Counted from the stretch's first letter, positions 27,732 to 37,333 are shown. The stretch is DNA of 64,000 bases from DRPG01 sp964655065 (GCA_964655065.1 CAZZLC010000001.1:1-64000), one strand, 5' to 3'. The notes: generated by a model not told the origin, from the sequence alone. Program-made: numbers and translations.

Positions 27732-29332
27732 TGTGGTGGATGCTCGCCGTGGTCGCCCAGGCGGCCCAGGTGCTGCTGAAGGTGCAGCCCACCGAGCTCG
27801 TCGAGGGACAGTCCGGACGCGCCCAGCTCCTGGTGGTCTCGAACACCGTGGGCCGCCGCAGCCTCCGGCTGGCCCGGGTCCCCATCGTCGAGAGCAACGA
27901 CGGCCTCTCGATCGGCTTCGACGGCCAGTCGAGCGAGTTCCAGGTGATCAACGGGCAGATCACGCAGATCCTCTCCTTCGGCTACCGGGTGACCGCTCTG
28001 CGCGAGGGCACGTGGAAGGTCGGACCCGTCGAGGTGATCCTGGACGATGGCAGCCGCACGGTCACCAAGGCCGTCGACGTGCGCGTCACGACCCGCGAGG
28101 ATGCCGAGGAACGCCCCGACGTGGTCGTGGAGAGCAGGTTCGACACCGAGCGTGCCTACGAGGGCCAGCTCGTGCTCTACGAGTTCCGCCTCGAGTCGAG
28201 GAATCCCGACGCCACGGTGGAGTGGCTGTTCCCCGACTTCGAGGGGCTGCGCCAGCCGCAGGAGGGCAACGGAGACCTGCGCGAGTACCCGATCGAGGAC
28301 CCCGAGGGCACCATCGTGGTCTCCGAGGGCGCGGTGCCGCTCATCGCGACCGGCACGGGCACGCGGACCTACGAGCCCGCAGTGGCCAACGTGAAGACGC
28401 CGATCGGGACCCGACGGCGGATGATGTTCCTCCAACGAATCCGCAACGATCCGTGGGCCACGAGGCCCACCGAGCTCACGGTGGTGCCCCTTCCCCCGCC
28501 GCCCCCGGACTTCACGGGGCTGGTGGGGGACTTCGAGCTGACCTCCCGGCTCGCGCAGCGGAGGGCCGAGGTCGGACAGTCGATCGACTGGATGGTGGGG
28601 ATCAGCGGAGACGGCGTGCTGGAAGGCTTCACCCTGCCCGCCTACTCGGCTCCGGGCGCCGCGGTCTACGACGAGGATCCCCACGTCGTCGCGGACGTCG
28701 AACAAGGAGCGTGGAGGTCCTCGGCGACCTTTCGCCGGGCCCTCGTACCCACCGAGGCGGGCTCGCTGCAGCCCCCTCCCCTGCGTCTCGTGACCTTCTC
28801 GCCGACCCGCGAGGAGTACGTGACCCACGAGATCGCGCTCCCGACCATCGTGGTGACGCCTGGCCGAGAGGGCACCGGGGAGGTCACGTCCTTCGCCCCC
28901 GAGGAGGGCCCCGAGGTCGCCGTGGACGTCGACATGGCCCCGCGACCCATCCTGCGGTCCGGGAGGGCCGTCGCGTGGCGACTGACCGGCTGGCTGCCCG
29001 TGATGCTCGGGCTGACCGCGCTGCCAGGCATCGCGCTCTGGCTGCGCGAGCTCGGGGGATGGGCGCACGAGTGGTGGCAGGCGCGTCAGAAGCCCGTCGA
29101 GGTCGAACGCACCGCGGCCGAGGTCGTGGCCGCGGCCCCCCGTGATCCGGAGGGTCGCGCCGCCGCCTACGAGACCGCGCTGCGCCTCGCGATCGACGAG
29201 CGCCCCGACGACGAAGAGCTCCAGGCGATCTTCCGGGACTTCCTCCGGGCCCGGTTCGGTGAGGGCCGAGTCCCGCGCGACCTCGAGGTCCGGATCGAGC
29301 AGGCGGTGAAGCCGCAGCAGGACGCTCCATGA
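27725..29332 (+). CDS. batD: BatD-like membrane protein
   Basis: 535 residues. An N-terminal hydrophobic stretch (MWWMLAVVAQAAQVLL) acts as signal or anchor. Several beta-sandwich repeats follow, with RAYEGQLVLYEFRL and RAEVGQSIDWMVGISGDG resembling the repeated BatD unit. A membrane helix (LPVMLGLTALPGIALWL) near 425 precedes a cytoplasmic helical C-terminus. The role is inferred from synteny: periplasmic partner of the BatA/B vWA proteins, linked to envelope stress or aerotolerance. ATG 27725 overlaps the batB/C stop. Confidence 0.87.
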   Translation: MVMWWMLAVVAQAAQVLLKVQPTELVEGQSGRAQLLVVSNTVGRRSLRLARVPIVESNDGLSIGFDGQSSEFQVINGQITQILSFGYRVTALREGTWKVGPVEVILDDGSRTVTKAVDVRVTTREDAEERPDVVVESRFDTERAYEGQLVLYEFRLESRNPDATVEWLFPDFEGLRQPQEGNGDLREYPIEDPEGTIVVSEGAVPLIATGTGTRTYEPAVANVKTPIGTRRRMMFLQRIRNDPWATRPTELTVVPLPPPPPDFTGLVGDFELTSRLAQRRAEVGQSIDWMVGISGDGVLEGFTLPAYSAPGAAVYDEDPHVVADVEQGAWRSSATFRRALVPTEAGSLQPPPLRLVTFSPTREEYVTHEIALPTIVVTPGREGTGEVTSFAPEEGPEVAVDVDMAPRPILRSGRAVAWRLTGWLPVMLGLTALPGIALWLRELGGWAHEWWQARQKPVEVERTAAEVVAAAPRDPEGRAAAYETALRLAIDERPDDEELQAIFRDFLRARFGEGRVPRDLEVRIEQAVKPQQDAP

Positions 29333-30066
29333 GGTGGGTCCTCCTCTTCGGGCTGCTCGGCTGCGGAGGTCGGGGGGTGGTCGCCGCCGGCGCCGAGCGG
29401 TGGGACGCCAACCGCGTCGAAGAGGCGATCACGGCCTGGAGCGAAGCCGCGGACCGGGGGCCCCCGTCGGGCATCGTCGACTACGACATCGGCACCGCCT
29501 GGCTGCGTCTCGGCGACGCTTCGCGCGCCATCGTCCACCTTCGCGCCGCCGGGGCCCGTCGGCCCCGGGACGGCTCGGTCAACCACAACCTCGCGCTCGC
29601 GCGCGCCGAGCTCGGCGCGGTGCCTCCTCCCGTCGAGCTCGCCGCGGGCTGGATGAGCGCGGTGACACCAGGCGAGCTCGCGGCCATCGGGTGGCTCGTG
29701 ATCCTCCTCGGGTCCGGCCTCGTGTCCGCGCACGCGTGGCGCCGACCCGACGAGCCCCTGCGAAGGTCGGCCCCGGCCGTGAGCGGGCTGCTCCTCGTGG
29801 GGGTGGGCCTCGCGATCGGGGCCACCGCGGTCCAGGGGGCTGCGGACCACCGGAAGCATCCCGTTGCCGTGGTGCAGGTCGAGCTCACCCCGCTCCGCGA
29901 CAGCCCGGCCATCGACTCCCAGGCGCGGACCCAGCTCCGGTTCGGCTCCGAGGTTCGCCTCGAGCAGCGTCGCGGCGATTTCTGGCTCGTCGAAGACGGG
30001 CGGGAGCGTCGGGGCTGGGTCGCCGCCGCTTCGCTCGTCTATCCGCTCGGGTTCGAGCGCCGGTAG
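29329..30066 (+). CDS. batE: BatE-like TPR and SH3-like membrane protein
   Basis: 245 residues. An N-terminal lipobox-like LLGCG is followed by TPR-like helices (WDANRVEEAITAWSEAADRG, AIVHLRAAGARRP), two membrane helices (AIGWLVILLGSGLVSAHAW; AVSGLLLVGVGLAIGATAV), and a C-terminal SH3-like domain (VELTPLRDSPAID...RGWVAAASLVYPL). This order is that of BatE. It is the last gene of the coupled operon. Confidence 0.87.
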   Translation: MRWVLLFGLLGCGGRGVVAAGAERWDANRVEEAITAWSEAADRGPPSGIVDYDIGTAWLRLGDASRAIVHLRAAGARRPRDGSVNHNLALARAELGAVPPPVELAAGWMSAVTPGELAAIGWLVILLGSGLVSAHAWRRPDEPLRRSAPAVSGLLLVGVGLAIGATAVQGAADHRKHPVAVVQVELTPLRDSPAIDSQARTQLRFGSEVRLEQRRGDFWLVEDGRERRGWVAAASLVYPLGFERR

Positions 30067-30089
30067 TCGAGCCGCGCGGGGCGGTGTAG

Positions 30090-30111
30090 GGGGCCTCTGC
30101 CAGGAGGCCCC
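30090..30111 (+). promoter_or_regulatory. Hairpin enclosing the ribosome-binding site of the alkaline phosphatase gene
   Basis: GGGGCCTC at 30090-30097 pairs perfectly with GAGGCCCC at 30104-30111 over a six-base loop. The Shine-Dalgarno AGGAGG (30102-30107) lies in the loop end and 3' arm, and the ATG begins at 30112. The stem could terminate the bat operon, but no T-tract follows. Blocking of translation initiation is the more obvious consequence. Confidence 0.55.
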
Positions 30112-31614
30112 ATGCTGCCGACCATCCTGTTCGCCTTCGCCTGCACGCCCAAGACCACACTCGAAGCCGCATCGCCCGACGCTCCCGTCCCGAGGAACGT
30201 GATCCTGGTGATCGGCGACGGCATGGGGCCACAGCAGATCGGCCTGCTCGAGCTGTACCGGCGCAAGCGGCCCTCCCGGCCCGCCGACGAGCCGCCGAGC
30301 GCGTTCGCCCAGATCGCCCGCGCGGGCGGTCTGGGCATGTCGCTTCACGATCCCGACGGCTTTCTCGTGACCGACTCCGCCTGCTCGGCGACGCAGCTCT
30401 CGACCGGCGTTCCCTCCCTGGTGCGGGCGCTGGGCGTCGACGCCACCGGCGCCTCGGTCCCCACGGTGCTCGAGGTGGCGAGGTCTCGGGGCCTCGCCAC
30501 CGGGCTCGTCTCCGACACCCGGCTCACGCACGCCACACCGGCCGGGTTCGCGAGCCACGTGCCGTCGCGGGACGACGAGAACACGATCGCCGAGCAGATG
30601 CTGGCGACGGGGCCCGACGTGATGCTCTCCGGCGGCTGGCGCCACTTCGCGGGCCCGGACACCGAGGGATCGAAGCGCACCGACCGCGACCTCATCGCCG
30701 AGGCCGAGGCCGACGGGTACGCCGTGGTCCGGGACCGTGCGGCCCTCGCCGAGGCCGGGCCACGAGTGCTCGGGTTGTTCGCCGAGTCGTCGATGCTCGA
30801 CGCGATCACCGAGCGCCGCACGCGCAACGACGCCGAGCGCACCGAGCCTTCGCTCACCGAGATGGCGATGGCCGCGATCGACCGACTCGACGAGGACGAG
30901 GATGGTTTCTTCCTGATGATCGAGAGCGGGCAGATCGACTGGGCCGGCCACGCCAACGACGCCGGCTGGCTGCTGCACGAGATGCTGCGCGCCGACGAGA
31001 TGCTCCGGGCCGTCCGCTCGTACGTCGAACAGGACGGCGAGACGCTGCTCCTCGTGACCGCCGACCACGAGACCGGCGGCTTCGGCATCGGCTATCGGCG
31101 AGGGGACGCCCCCGAGCCTCGTGCGCTGCCGGGCGACGCCTTCGAGGGCGTGATGTTCGATCCGGGCCAGAACTATGGGGAGCCGGCGGTGCTCGAGCTC
31201 CTGGAGGGTCAGCAGGCGCCGATCTACGCCATCCTGATGCAGATGATGGCCACCGGAGCGCCCACGCCGGCTCGTGTGGTGACGGCCCTCGAGGAGGGCA
31301 CGGGAATCCGCATCGACGAGGCAGCGGCAGCCCGGATCCTCGCCAGTCACCCCGATCCCCTCGGCCTCGTCGACGGACCGGTGCCCGCAATCCGGGACTT
31401 CCCGGCCTTCTTCGCGCCGACCGATCGGGCGCGCACCAACCTGGTGGCCCGGGAGCTCGGCCGCGCCCAGAACGTCGTCTGGGCCACCGGCGGGCACACC
31501 CACACGCCCGTACCCGTGTACGCGGCGGGACCCGGCGCCGAGGAATTCACGACGTTCTTGCACCACACCGACATCGGGAAGCGCCTGATGGCGTGGGCGA
31601 AGGGAACCGAGTAG
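30112..31614 (+). CDS. Alkaline phosphatase (PhoA superfamily) lipoprotein
   Basis: 500 residues. A short signal ends in FAFAC, a probable lipid-anchor site. Catalytic features: metal Asp in VIGDGMGPQQ, nucleophile S89 in TDSACSATQ, ESGQIDWAGHANDAG, TADHETGGFG, and GGHTHTPVPVYA near the C-terminus. It hydrolyses phosphate monoesters in the periplasm; the substrate is unknown. An insertion of about 80 residues lies between the TADHETGG and GGHTHT motifs. Its ribosome site lies in a hairpin. It follows batE by 45 bases. Confidence 0.93.
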   Translation: MLPTILFAFACTPKTTLEAASPDAPVPRNVILVIGDGMGPQQIGLLELYRRKRPSRPADEPPSAFAQIARAGGLGMSLHDPDGFLVTDSACSATQLSTGVPSLVRALGVDATGASVPTVLEVARSRGLATGLVSDTRLTHATPAGFASHVPSRDDENTIAEQMLATGPDVMLSGGWRHFAGPDTEGSKRTDRDLIAEAEADGYAVVRDRAALAEAGPRVLGLFAESSMLDAITERRTRNDAERTEPSLTEMAMAAIDRLDEDEDGFFLMIESGQIDWAGHANDAGWLLHEMLRADEMLRAVRSYVEQDGETLLLVTADHETGGFGIGYRRGDAPEPRALPGDAFEGVMFDPGQNYGEPAVLELLEGQQAPIYAILMQMMATGAPTPARVVTALEEGTGIRIDEAAAARILASHPDPLGLVDGPVPAIRDFPAFFAPTDRARTNLVARELGRAQNVVWATGGHTHTPVPVYAAGPGAEEFTTFLHHTDIGKRLMAWAKGTE

Positions 31615-31675
31615 AGCGCGTCGCGCGCGCGAGCGGTTCGTTACAATCGCCAGACGCCTGACGGAGCGCAGCTCG

Positions 31676-33004
31676 ATGTCCATTCGTTTCGCCACGGTCG
31701 CGGTGGCCGCCGGTCTCGTCGCGGCCCTCGCGCTCTTGCCGTGGGGCTTCCTGACGCAGGGTGCGCTCGCGTCGGGAGAGGCGGCGCCCGGGTGGGTGAC
31801 CGTCGTCGGTCACCTCGGGGCCTTCCTCGCCTTCGTGGGCGCGGGAGCGCTCGCCACCCGGGGCCGCGTGGTGCGTCCGTGGCTCGCAGGCCCTCTGGCC
31901 GGGTTCGTCGCCGCCAGCCTCGCCGCCTGGCTCGTGTGGCTGCCCGTGGTCCACGCGATCTCGCTCGAGCCCTTGTGGGCGGTGGCTCGTGCGGGCGAGG
32001 CCCTCGGCGACGAGGCGCCGTCGGTCGTCGGACCAGCCACCGCGGACCTGCTCCTCCAGGGCATCCTCGGCTTCTGGGGACTTGCCGGTGTCGGCGCGGT
32101 CGGCGGGCTGATGGGCACGGTGGTGAGCCGCGGGAGTCGCCAGCCCTTCCGCGGCACCGTCCGCGCCCCGTTCCTCTGGCCGATTCGGCTGTGGGCCTGG
32201 ACCGCTCTCCTCGTGTCGGCCGGCTTCGTCGTGCTGCACCAGGGCATGTTCGACATCGTGTGGACCGAAGCCCGCGGCCACGGCGTCCTCGATCCCGGCC
32301 CCTTGTTCGTCATCAACGGCGCGCTGCTCGGCTTCGCGACCGCGGCCCCGTTCGGGGCGGGACTCTACCGACTGGCCCGGAGCTCCCGGGTCACCCTGCA
32401 GCGCCTCGCCTTTCGAGGCTACGGGGTCGTCGGCATGCTCGCCTTGTTGCTGTGGTGGGCGGTCCTCCCCCTCGTCGCCCCCGCGCTGGCTGGCCCCAAC
32501 CCCGCGTTCGTGGCCTACGCGCTCGCACCGCTGGCCGGTGCGGCCCTCGGAGCGGCGATCGTTCGCCACGATCCCGAGCCCCCCGTCGCCCGCGCCTCCG
32601 ACGTGTGGTGGGAGATGATGCCGCTCGCGCTGCTCACCGGGCCCATGGTCGCGGGCCCCGGTCTCGGCGGCGTGGCCTGGGCAGCGCTCGTCGGTCCGCT
32701 CGTGTGGAAGCCCCACCTCGGCGCCGACCCGGCGACCTGGCCTCCGCTGCTCGGCACCCTCTCCGAGGTGATGCTGTTTCCCGCGGCGGCGTGGGCGCTG
32801 CTCGTGCTGGTCCCCATGCTCGAGGTACTCGTGGTGTTCCTGCCCGTCCTGATCGCACTGCGACAGGGCGCGGTGCGCCACTTCGAGCGTCGAGTCGAGG
32901 AGGTCCGCGAGGCCCACACCCAGCCCCGCCTCACGGCCGTCTCTCCGTCCTCCACCCCCGAAGACATGGAGACCGAGCTTCGCAGGCCGCCGGTCACTGG
33001 TTAA
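31676..33004 (+). CDS. Polytopic membrane protein of unknown function
   Basis: 442 residues with about ten hydrophobic segments (for example ATVAVAAGLVAALALLPWG, VTVVGHLGAFLAFVGAGAL, LFVINGALLGFATAAPFGA, LLGTLSEVMLFPAAAWALLV, MLEVLVVFLPVLIAL) and a polar C-terminal tail. No transporter or enzyme motif is recognisable. It starts 61 bases after the phosphatase and ends 33 bases before the next gene, so co-transcription is likely. Confidence 0.7.
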   Translation: MSIRFATVAVAAGLVAALALLPWGFLTQGALASGEAAPGWVTVVGHLGAFLAFVGAGALATRGRVVRPWLAGPLAGFVAASLAAWLVWLPVVHAISLEPLWAVARAGEALGDEAPSVVGPATADLLLQGILGFWGLAGVGAVGGLMGTVVSRGSRQPFRGTVRAPFLWPIRLWAWTALLVSAGFVVLHQGMFDIVWTEARGHGVLDPGPLFVINGALLGFATAAPFGAGLYRLARSSRVTLQRLAFRGYGVVGMLALLLWWAVLPLVAPALAGPNPAFVAYALAPLAGAALGAAIVRHDPEPPVARASDVWWEMMPLALLTGPMVAGPGLGGVAWAALVGPLVWKPHLGADPATWPPLLGTLSEVMLFPAAAWALLVLVPMLEVLVVFLPVLIALRQGAVRHFERRVEEVREAHTQPRLTAVSPSSTPEDMETELRRPPVTG

Positions 33005-33037
33005 GGGTGCCGGACGAGCCAGGTTCAGGAGGACGAA

Positions 33038-33556
33038 GTGGGCTTGCTGATGCGCGCGGCGATGGTGGTGCTGCTCGGGTACCTCGTGAGCCCCCCGGCG
33101 CTCGCCGGCAAGCTCGATCGGCTCTCCGACACCGAGAAGGTGCACTGGCGAGCGCTTCGCGTCTTCGTCGACAAGGACGAGCAGAAGCTCTGGCTCAAGC
33201 TGAAGAGCGAGGAGGAGCGGAACCAGTGGCTGAAGGACCGCGGCTACTGGGAGCGCTTCTACCAGCACCCGCCCCACGTCCGCGACCAGATCGTGGCTGG
33301 CGACGTGAAGAAGGGCTGGAACCGCGAGAAGCTCTTCATGGCGTGGGGCCAGCCCTCGGAGCGTCGAATGCTCACCGGGCGGCCGGCGAACCGTTCCGAG
33401 CGACTCATCTACCGCTTCCAGGTCGACAAGAAGGGCTTCGTCACCGTGGTGGTCGACGCCAGGCCGGACTACAAGGCGGTCGACCGGTACCAGGTGGACG
33501 TCGTGCTCGACGACGACGTCATCACCGAGCTCACCCGTCGTGACGACTGGCTCTGA
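33038..33556 (+). CDS. Exported protein, BamE/OmlA-like in outline
   Basis: 172 residues with a signal peptide (MRAAMVVLLGYLVSPPALAG). The mature part is basic and rich in Trp/Lys, including WLKLKSEEERNQWLKDRGYW, and a GWNREKLFMAWGQPSERR segment of the kind that precedes the two-strand sheet in BamE-like proteins, then VVVDARPDY and VDVVLDDDVI strands. The family assignment is tentative. The start is GTG 33038. The last 17 bases overlap the acetyltransferase gene. Confidence 0.65.
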   Translation: MGLLMRAAMVVLLGYLVSPPALAGKLDRLSDTEKVHWRALRVFVDKDEQKLWLKLKSEEERNQWLKDRGYWERFYQHPPHVRDQIVAGDVKKGWNREKLFMAWGQPSERRMLTGRPANRSERLIYRFQVDKKGFVTVVVDARPDYKAVDRYQVDVVLDDDVITELTRRDDWL

Positions 33557-34070
33557 CCCAGAGCTGCGCATCGAGCCCGCGCGACAGCGGGACGCGCTCC
33601 ACACCCTGACGCTTCATCGAACGGTGCTCGAGGAGGGACGCTGGTTCGTCGCGCGCCCCGAGGAGCTGTGGACCACGCCGACCCTGCGCGAGCGCGACAT
33701 CCGGAAGCTCGGCGATTCCGAGAACAGCTGCTTTCTCGTGGCGCGACTCCCTCGAGTGCCCGTAGCCGGTTTCCTCACCCTCACCGGCGGCGCGTGGGCC
33801 CGCAGCCGCCACGTCGGTCGCATCGAGCTGATGGTCGCCCCGGCTCACCGTGGGCAGGGCATCGGGCGCGCCCTGCTCCGAGGGGCCATCCAGTTCGCCG
33901 AGCAGTGCCCCCACCTCGACAAGCTCTCCCTCACCGTGTTTGCCGACAACGACCGCGCGATTGGGCTCTACCGCTCGCTCGGCTTCGTGGAGGAGGGCCA
34001 TCGTCGGGGGGAATACCGGGAGGCCGACGGCAAGCTACGCGATGACCTCCTCATGGCCCGCCCGGTCTGA
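33540..34070 (+). CDS. GNAT-family N-acetyltransferase
   Basis: 176 residues with the acetyl-CoA-binding core HVGRIELMVAPAHRGQGIGRALL (pattern RGxGIGRAL) and the C-terminal LTVFADNDRAIGLYRSLGFVEEG typical of RimI/YhhY-like enzymes. The substrate is unknown. The start is GTG 33540 within the end of the preceding gene, which suggests translational coupling; I found no better start downstream. Confidence 0.88.
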   Translation: MTTGSDPELRIEPARQRDALHTLTLHRTVLEEGRWFVARPEELWTTPTLRERDIRKLGDSENSCFLVARLPRVPVAGFLTLTGGAWARSRHVGRIELMVAPAHRGQGIGRALLRGAIQFAEQCPHLDKLSLTVFADNDRAIGLYRSLGFVEEGHRRGEYREADGKLRDDLLMARPV

Positions 34071-34123
34071 CCACGGGCCCCAACTGCTCCCCTGACTCGA
34101 GTGCTCACCCGGAGGACCCGCCA

Positions 34124-36058
34124 ATGCCTGGCGACCCGTTCTACATCACCACGCCGATCTACTACGTGAACGGCACGCCCCACATCGGGCATGCCTACAC
34201 GACCATCGCGGCCGATGCGGTCACCCGGTACCACCGGATGATGGGGCGGCCTGCGCGATTCCTCACCGGCACCGACGAGCACGGCCAGAAGGTGCTCGAG
34301 GCGGCCGAGGCCCGCGGGCTCACCCCCAAGGCCCACGTCGACGATCTCGTGCCCGCGTGGAAGGCGATGATGGCCGGGCTCGACATCGAGTACGACCGCT
34401 TCATCCGCACCACGGACGCGGACCACGAAGCGGTGGTGCAGCGCGTGCTGTCGCGACTCGACGACGAGGGCCTGATCTACCGCGACGTGTACGAAGGCTG
34501 GTACCTCGTGACCGACGAGGCGTTCATCACGGACAAGGACCGCGAGGCCCAGATCAAGTCGGGCGCGCGCACCGAGGCCGACTTCAAGCGCGTCACGGAG
34601 ACGAACTACTTCTTCGAGATGTCGAAGTTCCGGCAGCCGCTGATCGACCACATCGAGGCGAACCCTGCCTTCATCGTGCCCGAGTCGCGTCGCAACGAGG
34701 TGCTGGGCTTCCTTCGCAACGAGCTCGGTGACCTCTGTATCTCGCGTCCCAAGGAGCGCATGAGCTGGGGCATCGAGCTGCCGTTCGACACCGACTACGT
34801 CTGCTACGTATGGTTCGACGCGCTGTTGAACTACCTCACCGGCGCCGGCTACACCGCGGAGCCCGACGACCAGAGCCACGAGGCGTGGTGGCCGGCCGTC
34901 CACGTCATCGGCAAGGACATCCTCACCACCCACGCCGTGTACTGGACGACCATGCTGCTCGCGCTCGGCGTGGCGCTGCCGAAGCAGATCGTCGCCCATG
35001 GCTGGTGGCTGTCGGCCGACGGCGAGAAGATGGGCAAGTCGAAGGGCAACGCCATCGACGTGGACCGCCTCTGCGCCGGCTTCGGAGTGGACGCCACACG
35101 GTTCTTCTTCCTGAAGGAGATCCGCTTCGGGGCGGACGGCAACTTCTCCTACGAGGGCTTCCTCACGAGCTACAACACCGCGCTGGCGAACGACCTCGGA
35201 AACCTGGCGCATCGCAGCCTCACCATGACCCGCAAGTGGCTCGGCGAGACGGTTCCCGAGGGCCCGACCCCCGACGAGGGGTTGCTGGCGCTCGCCAGGG
35301 AGACCGCGGCCAAGGCGCGCGATGCGTTCGACGTGCTCCAGTTCAAGGATGCGATCGACGCCGTCTTCGCGCTCGTGGGTGCCGCGAACAAGCACATCGA
35401 AGACCGGGAGCCGTGGAACCTCAACAAGCGCGGGGAGACCGAGGCGCTGGCCCAGGTGATGCGCGACGTACTCGAGGTGTGTGCGTTCGCCGGCGTCTGG
35501 CTGCTCCCGGCCATGCCCACGAAGGCCCGAGAGCTCCTCGAGGCGGTGGGGCTGTCACCGAGCGACGCGTCCGAGCGCCTGCAGGCCTTTGCTCGTGGAG
35601 AGCGACTCCTCGACGCACTCGAGGCGGGCTCGCCGTTGAAGCACGGTGACCCGATCTTTCCGCGCCACACCGAGATGCCGGCCACGATCGCCGAGCTGTT
35701 CGTGGAGCCCGAAGACGACGCCCCGCTTCCCGATCTCGACTGGATCGAGTTTGGCGACTTCACCAAGGTGCAGCTCCGGGTCGGGAAGGTGCTCGAGGCC
35801 GGCCCCCATCCGGACGCCGACAAGCTGCTGGTCCTGAAGGTGGACCTCGGCGAGAAGCGCCCCCGAACCATCTGTGCGGGCATCAAGTCGAAGTTCGAGC
35901 CCGACGCGCTGGTGGGTCGCAAGGTCGTGGTGGTCGCCAACCTGAAGCCGCGCAAGATGCGAGGGGTCGTCTCCGAGGGGATGATCCTCGCCGCCGGAGA
36001 GAAGGAGGTCGTCGATCTCGTCTCCGTCGACGCCGACCCCGGCGAGACCGTGCGCTGA
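34124..36058 (+). CDS. metG: Methionyl-tRNA synthetase
   Basis: Charges tRNA-Met. HIGH is at residues 20-23 and the KMSKS loop appears as K302-M-G-K-S. The zinc-knuckle region (DEAFITDKDREAQIKSG) has no cysteines, so this is the zinc-free form known in some bacteria. The C-terminal 110 residues are the EMAP/Trbp111-type tRNA-binding domain (DFTKVQLRVGKVLEAGPHPDADKLL, beginning near 545). Length is 644. The gene stands alone, and its stop is adjacent to the convergent lipoprotein gene (TGATCA). Confidence 0.97.
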   Translation: MPGDPFYITTPIYYVNGTPHIGHAYTTIAADAVTRYHRMMGRPARFLTGTDEHGQKVLEAAEARGLTPKAHVDDLVPAWKAMMAGLDIEYDRFIRTTDADHEAVVQRVLSRLDDEGLIYRDVYEGWYLVTDEAFITDKDREAQIKSGARTEADFKRVTETNYFFEMSKFRQPLIDHIEANPAFIVPESRRNEVLGFLRNELGDLCISRPKERMSWGIELPFDTDYVCYVWFDALLNYLTGAGYTAEPDDQSHEAWWPAVHVIGKDILTTHAVYWTTMLLALGVALPKQIVAHGWWLSADGEKMGKSKGNAIDVDRLCAGFGVDATRFFFLKEIRFGADGNFSYEGFLTSYNTALANDLGNLAHRSLTMTRKWLGETVPEGPTPDEGLLALARETAAKARDAFDVLQFKDAIDAVFALVGAANKHIEDREPWNLNKRGETEALAQVMRDVLEVCAFAGVWLLPAMPTKARELLEAVGLSPSDASERLQAFARGERLLDALEAGSPLKHGDPIFPRHTEMPATIAELFVEPEDDAPLPDLDWIEFGDFTKVQLRVGKVLEAGPHPDADKLLVLKVDLGEKRPRTICAGIKSKFEPDALVGRKVVVVANLKPRKMRGVVSEGMILAAGEKEVVDLVSVDADPGETVR

Positions 36059-36607
36059 TCAGGGTGCGAACGACCCGCGGACCAGAAAGCCGCGGTCGTC
36101 GCCGAAGGTGCCTGCCGTGGCGCTGATCTCGCACTCCGCGGTGAAAGCGGCGTCGGTCTGGCAGTCGAAGACGGCCTCGATCACGACCGAGGACTCCTCG
36201 GCGAGCGGAACGTTGCCGAGCGCATTGTCGACGATGCCGTCGGAGCCGACCCGGAAGCCGACTGCGTTCCCGAAGTCCTTCGGGTCGCAGCGCACGAAAG
36301 TGACGAGCCCCGGCGACTTGGTGCGGTTCACCACCTCGATGGTGCCCGCGAGGCGGTTGTTGCAGTTGGTCGGGTTGAACGTGAAGTCGCAGCAGTCGCG
36401 CTGATCGATCACGATCTCGACCTCCTGCTCGTCGATTCCCGTGTCGAACCGGCGGCAGTTGATGCCCCCACAGTCGGGGTCATCGCAGTCGACGAGGCCG
36501 TTGCCGTTGTTGTCGATTCCGTCGGCGCAGTCGCTCTCGGGCTCGGTCCGTTCCTCGGGCTCCGCGACCACGCAGGCCAGGACGCCCGCCAGCAGAGAAA
36601 TGATCAT
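36059..36607 (-). CDS. Lipoprotein with a myxobacterial-type Cys/Asp calcium-loop motif
   Basis: 182 residues. A signal ends in GVLAC. The mature start has DCADGIDNNGNGLVDCDDPDC (split here: DCADGIDNNG and NGLVDCDDPDC), a motif found in very large numbers of myxobacterial surface lipoproteins. The C-terminal domain is beta-rich with four more cysteines (QRDCC, TNC, RCD). The function is unknown; calcium or cell-surface binding is inferred. It lies 63 bases downstream of the TPMT gene on the same strand. Confidence 0.75.
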   Translation of the reverse strand: MIISLLAGVLACVVAEPEERTEPESDCADGIDNNGNGLVDCDDPDCGGINCRRFDTGIDEQEVEIVIDQRDCCDFTFNPTNCNNRLAGTIEVVNRTKSPGLVTFVRCDPKDFGNAVGFRVGSDGIVDNALGNVPLAEESSVVIEAVFDCQTDAAFTAECEISATAGTFGDDRGFLVRGSFAP

Positions 36608-36670
36608 CCGTCCATCCGTGGGAGAGGGGACCCCCTCACCTAGCCGATCGCGAGGTGGACTCGCAACTCC

Positions 36671-37333
36671 TCACGAAGGAAGCGTCATCGACCACAGCGT
36701 GGCCTCGAACCGTCGAATCCCTCGCTGGGACCACCGGGAGGTGGGGTCCTGCGCGAGGTCCACGCGCTCGAGCACCTGCGGGCTCGCCTCGGCAAACAGG
36801 CGCTCGATCTCCTCGACAGGAACCGCGTGCGGAGGGCCCGTGAGCGCGCCGGGGTCGTAGTCGAGCGACATCAGCCACACGAGGGCTCCAGGGGCGAGCG
36901 CACCGAGCTGCGCCGCGTAGTCGGGCCGACGCTCCGGAGGCACGGCGACGATGGCCGCCCGGTCCCACACTCGGGTGAACGGCCCGATCTCGGGCGGCAG
37001 GGCGAAGAAGTCGGCGCGGTAGACCTCGATGCGCTCGGCAGTGTGCACCTCGAAGCCCCGCCGTTCCTCGATGGTGGCCGTCCGTCGGTGCTCGGCGAAC
37101 ATCTCGTCGACGGCCTGTCGCACGATCTCGACCGCCGTGACCTCGTGCCCCTGGTCGGCGAACCACGGCACGTCCCACGACTTGCCGGACAACGGCACCA
37201 GCACCCGGTGCGGCCCTCCGGCGAGGAAGCGTCCCTCCTCGCCGACCAGTGCCGGATGGACGTGGGCCTGGTGGAACCCGATCTGGCCCGCCGCCCAGCG
37301 CTCGCCCCAGAATCCCTCGGAATCGAAGCTCAT
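36671..37333 (-). CDS. Thiopurine S-methyltransferase (TPMT)-family protein
   Basis: 220 residues with the family layout: FWGERWAAGQIGFHQ near the N-terminus, LVPLSGKSWDVPWFADQGHEVTAVEI as the SAM-binding region, and FTRVWDRAAIVAVPPERR. TPMT-like bacterial enzymes methylate thiols, tellurite or selenite; the substrate here is unknown. The ATG overlaps the pseudokinase stop by four bases, so it is probably expressed with it. Confidence 0.9.
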   Translation of the reverse strand: MSFDSEGFWGERWAAGQIGFHQAHVHPALVGEEGRFLAGGPHRVLVPLSGKSWDVPWFADQGHEVTAVEIVRQAVDEMFAEHRRTATIEERRGFEVHTAERIEVYRADFFALPPEIGPFTRVWDRAAIVAVPPERRPDYAAQLGALAPGALVWLMSLDYDPGALTGPPHAVPVEEIERLFAEASPQVLERVDLAQDPTSRWSQRGIRRFEATLWSMTLPS

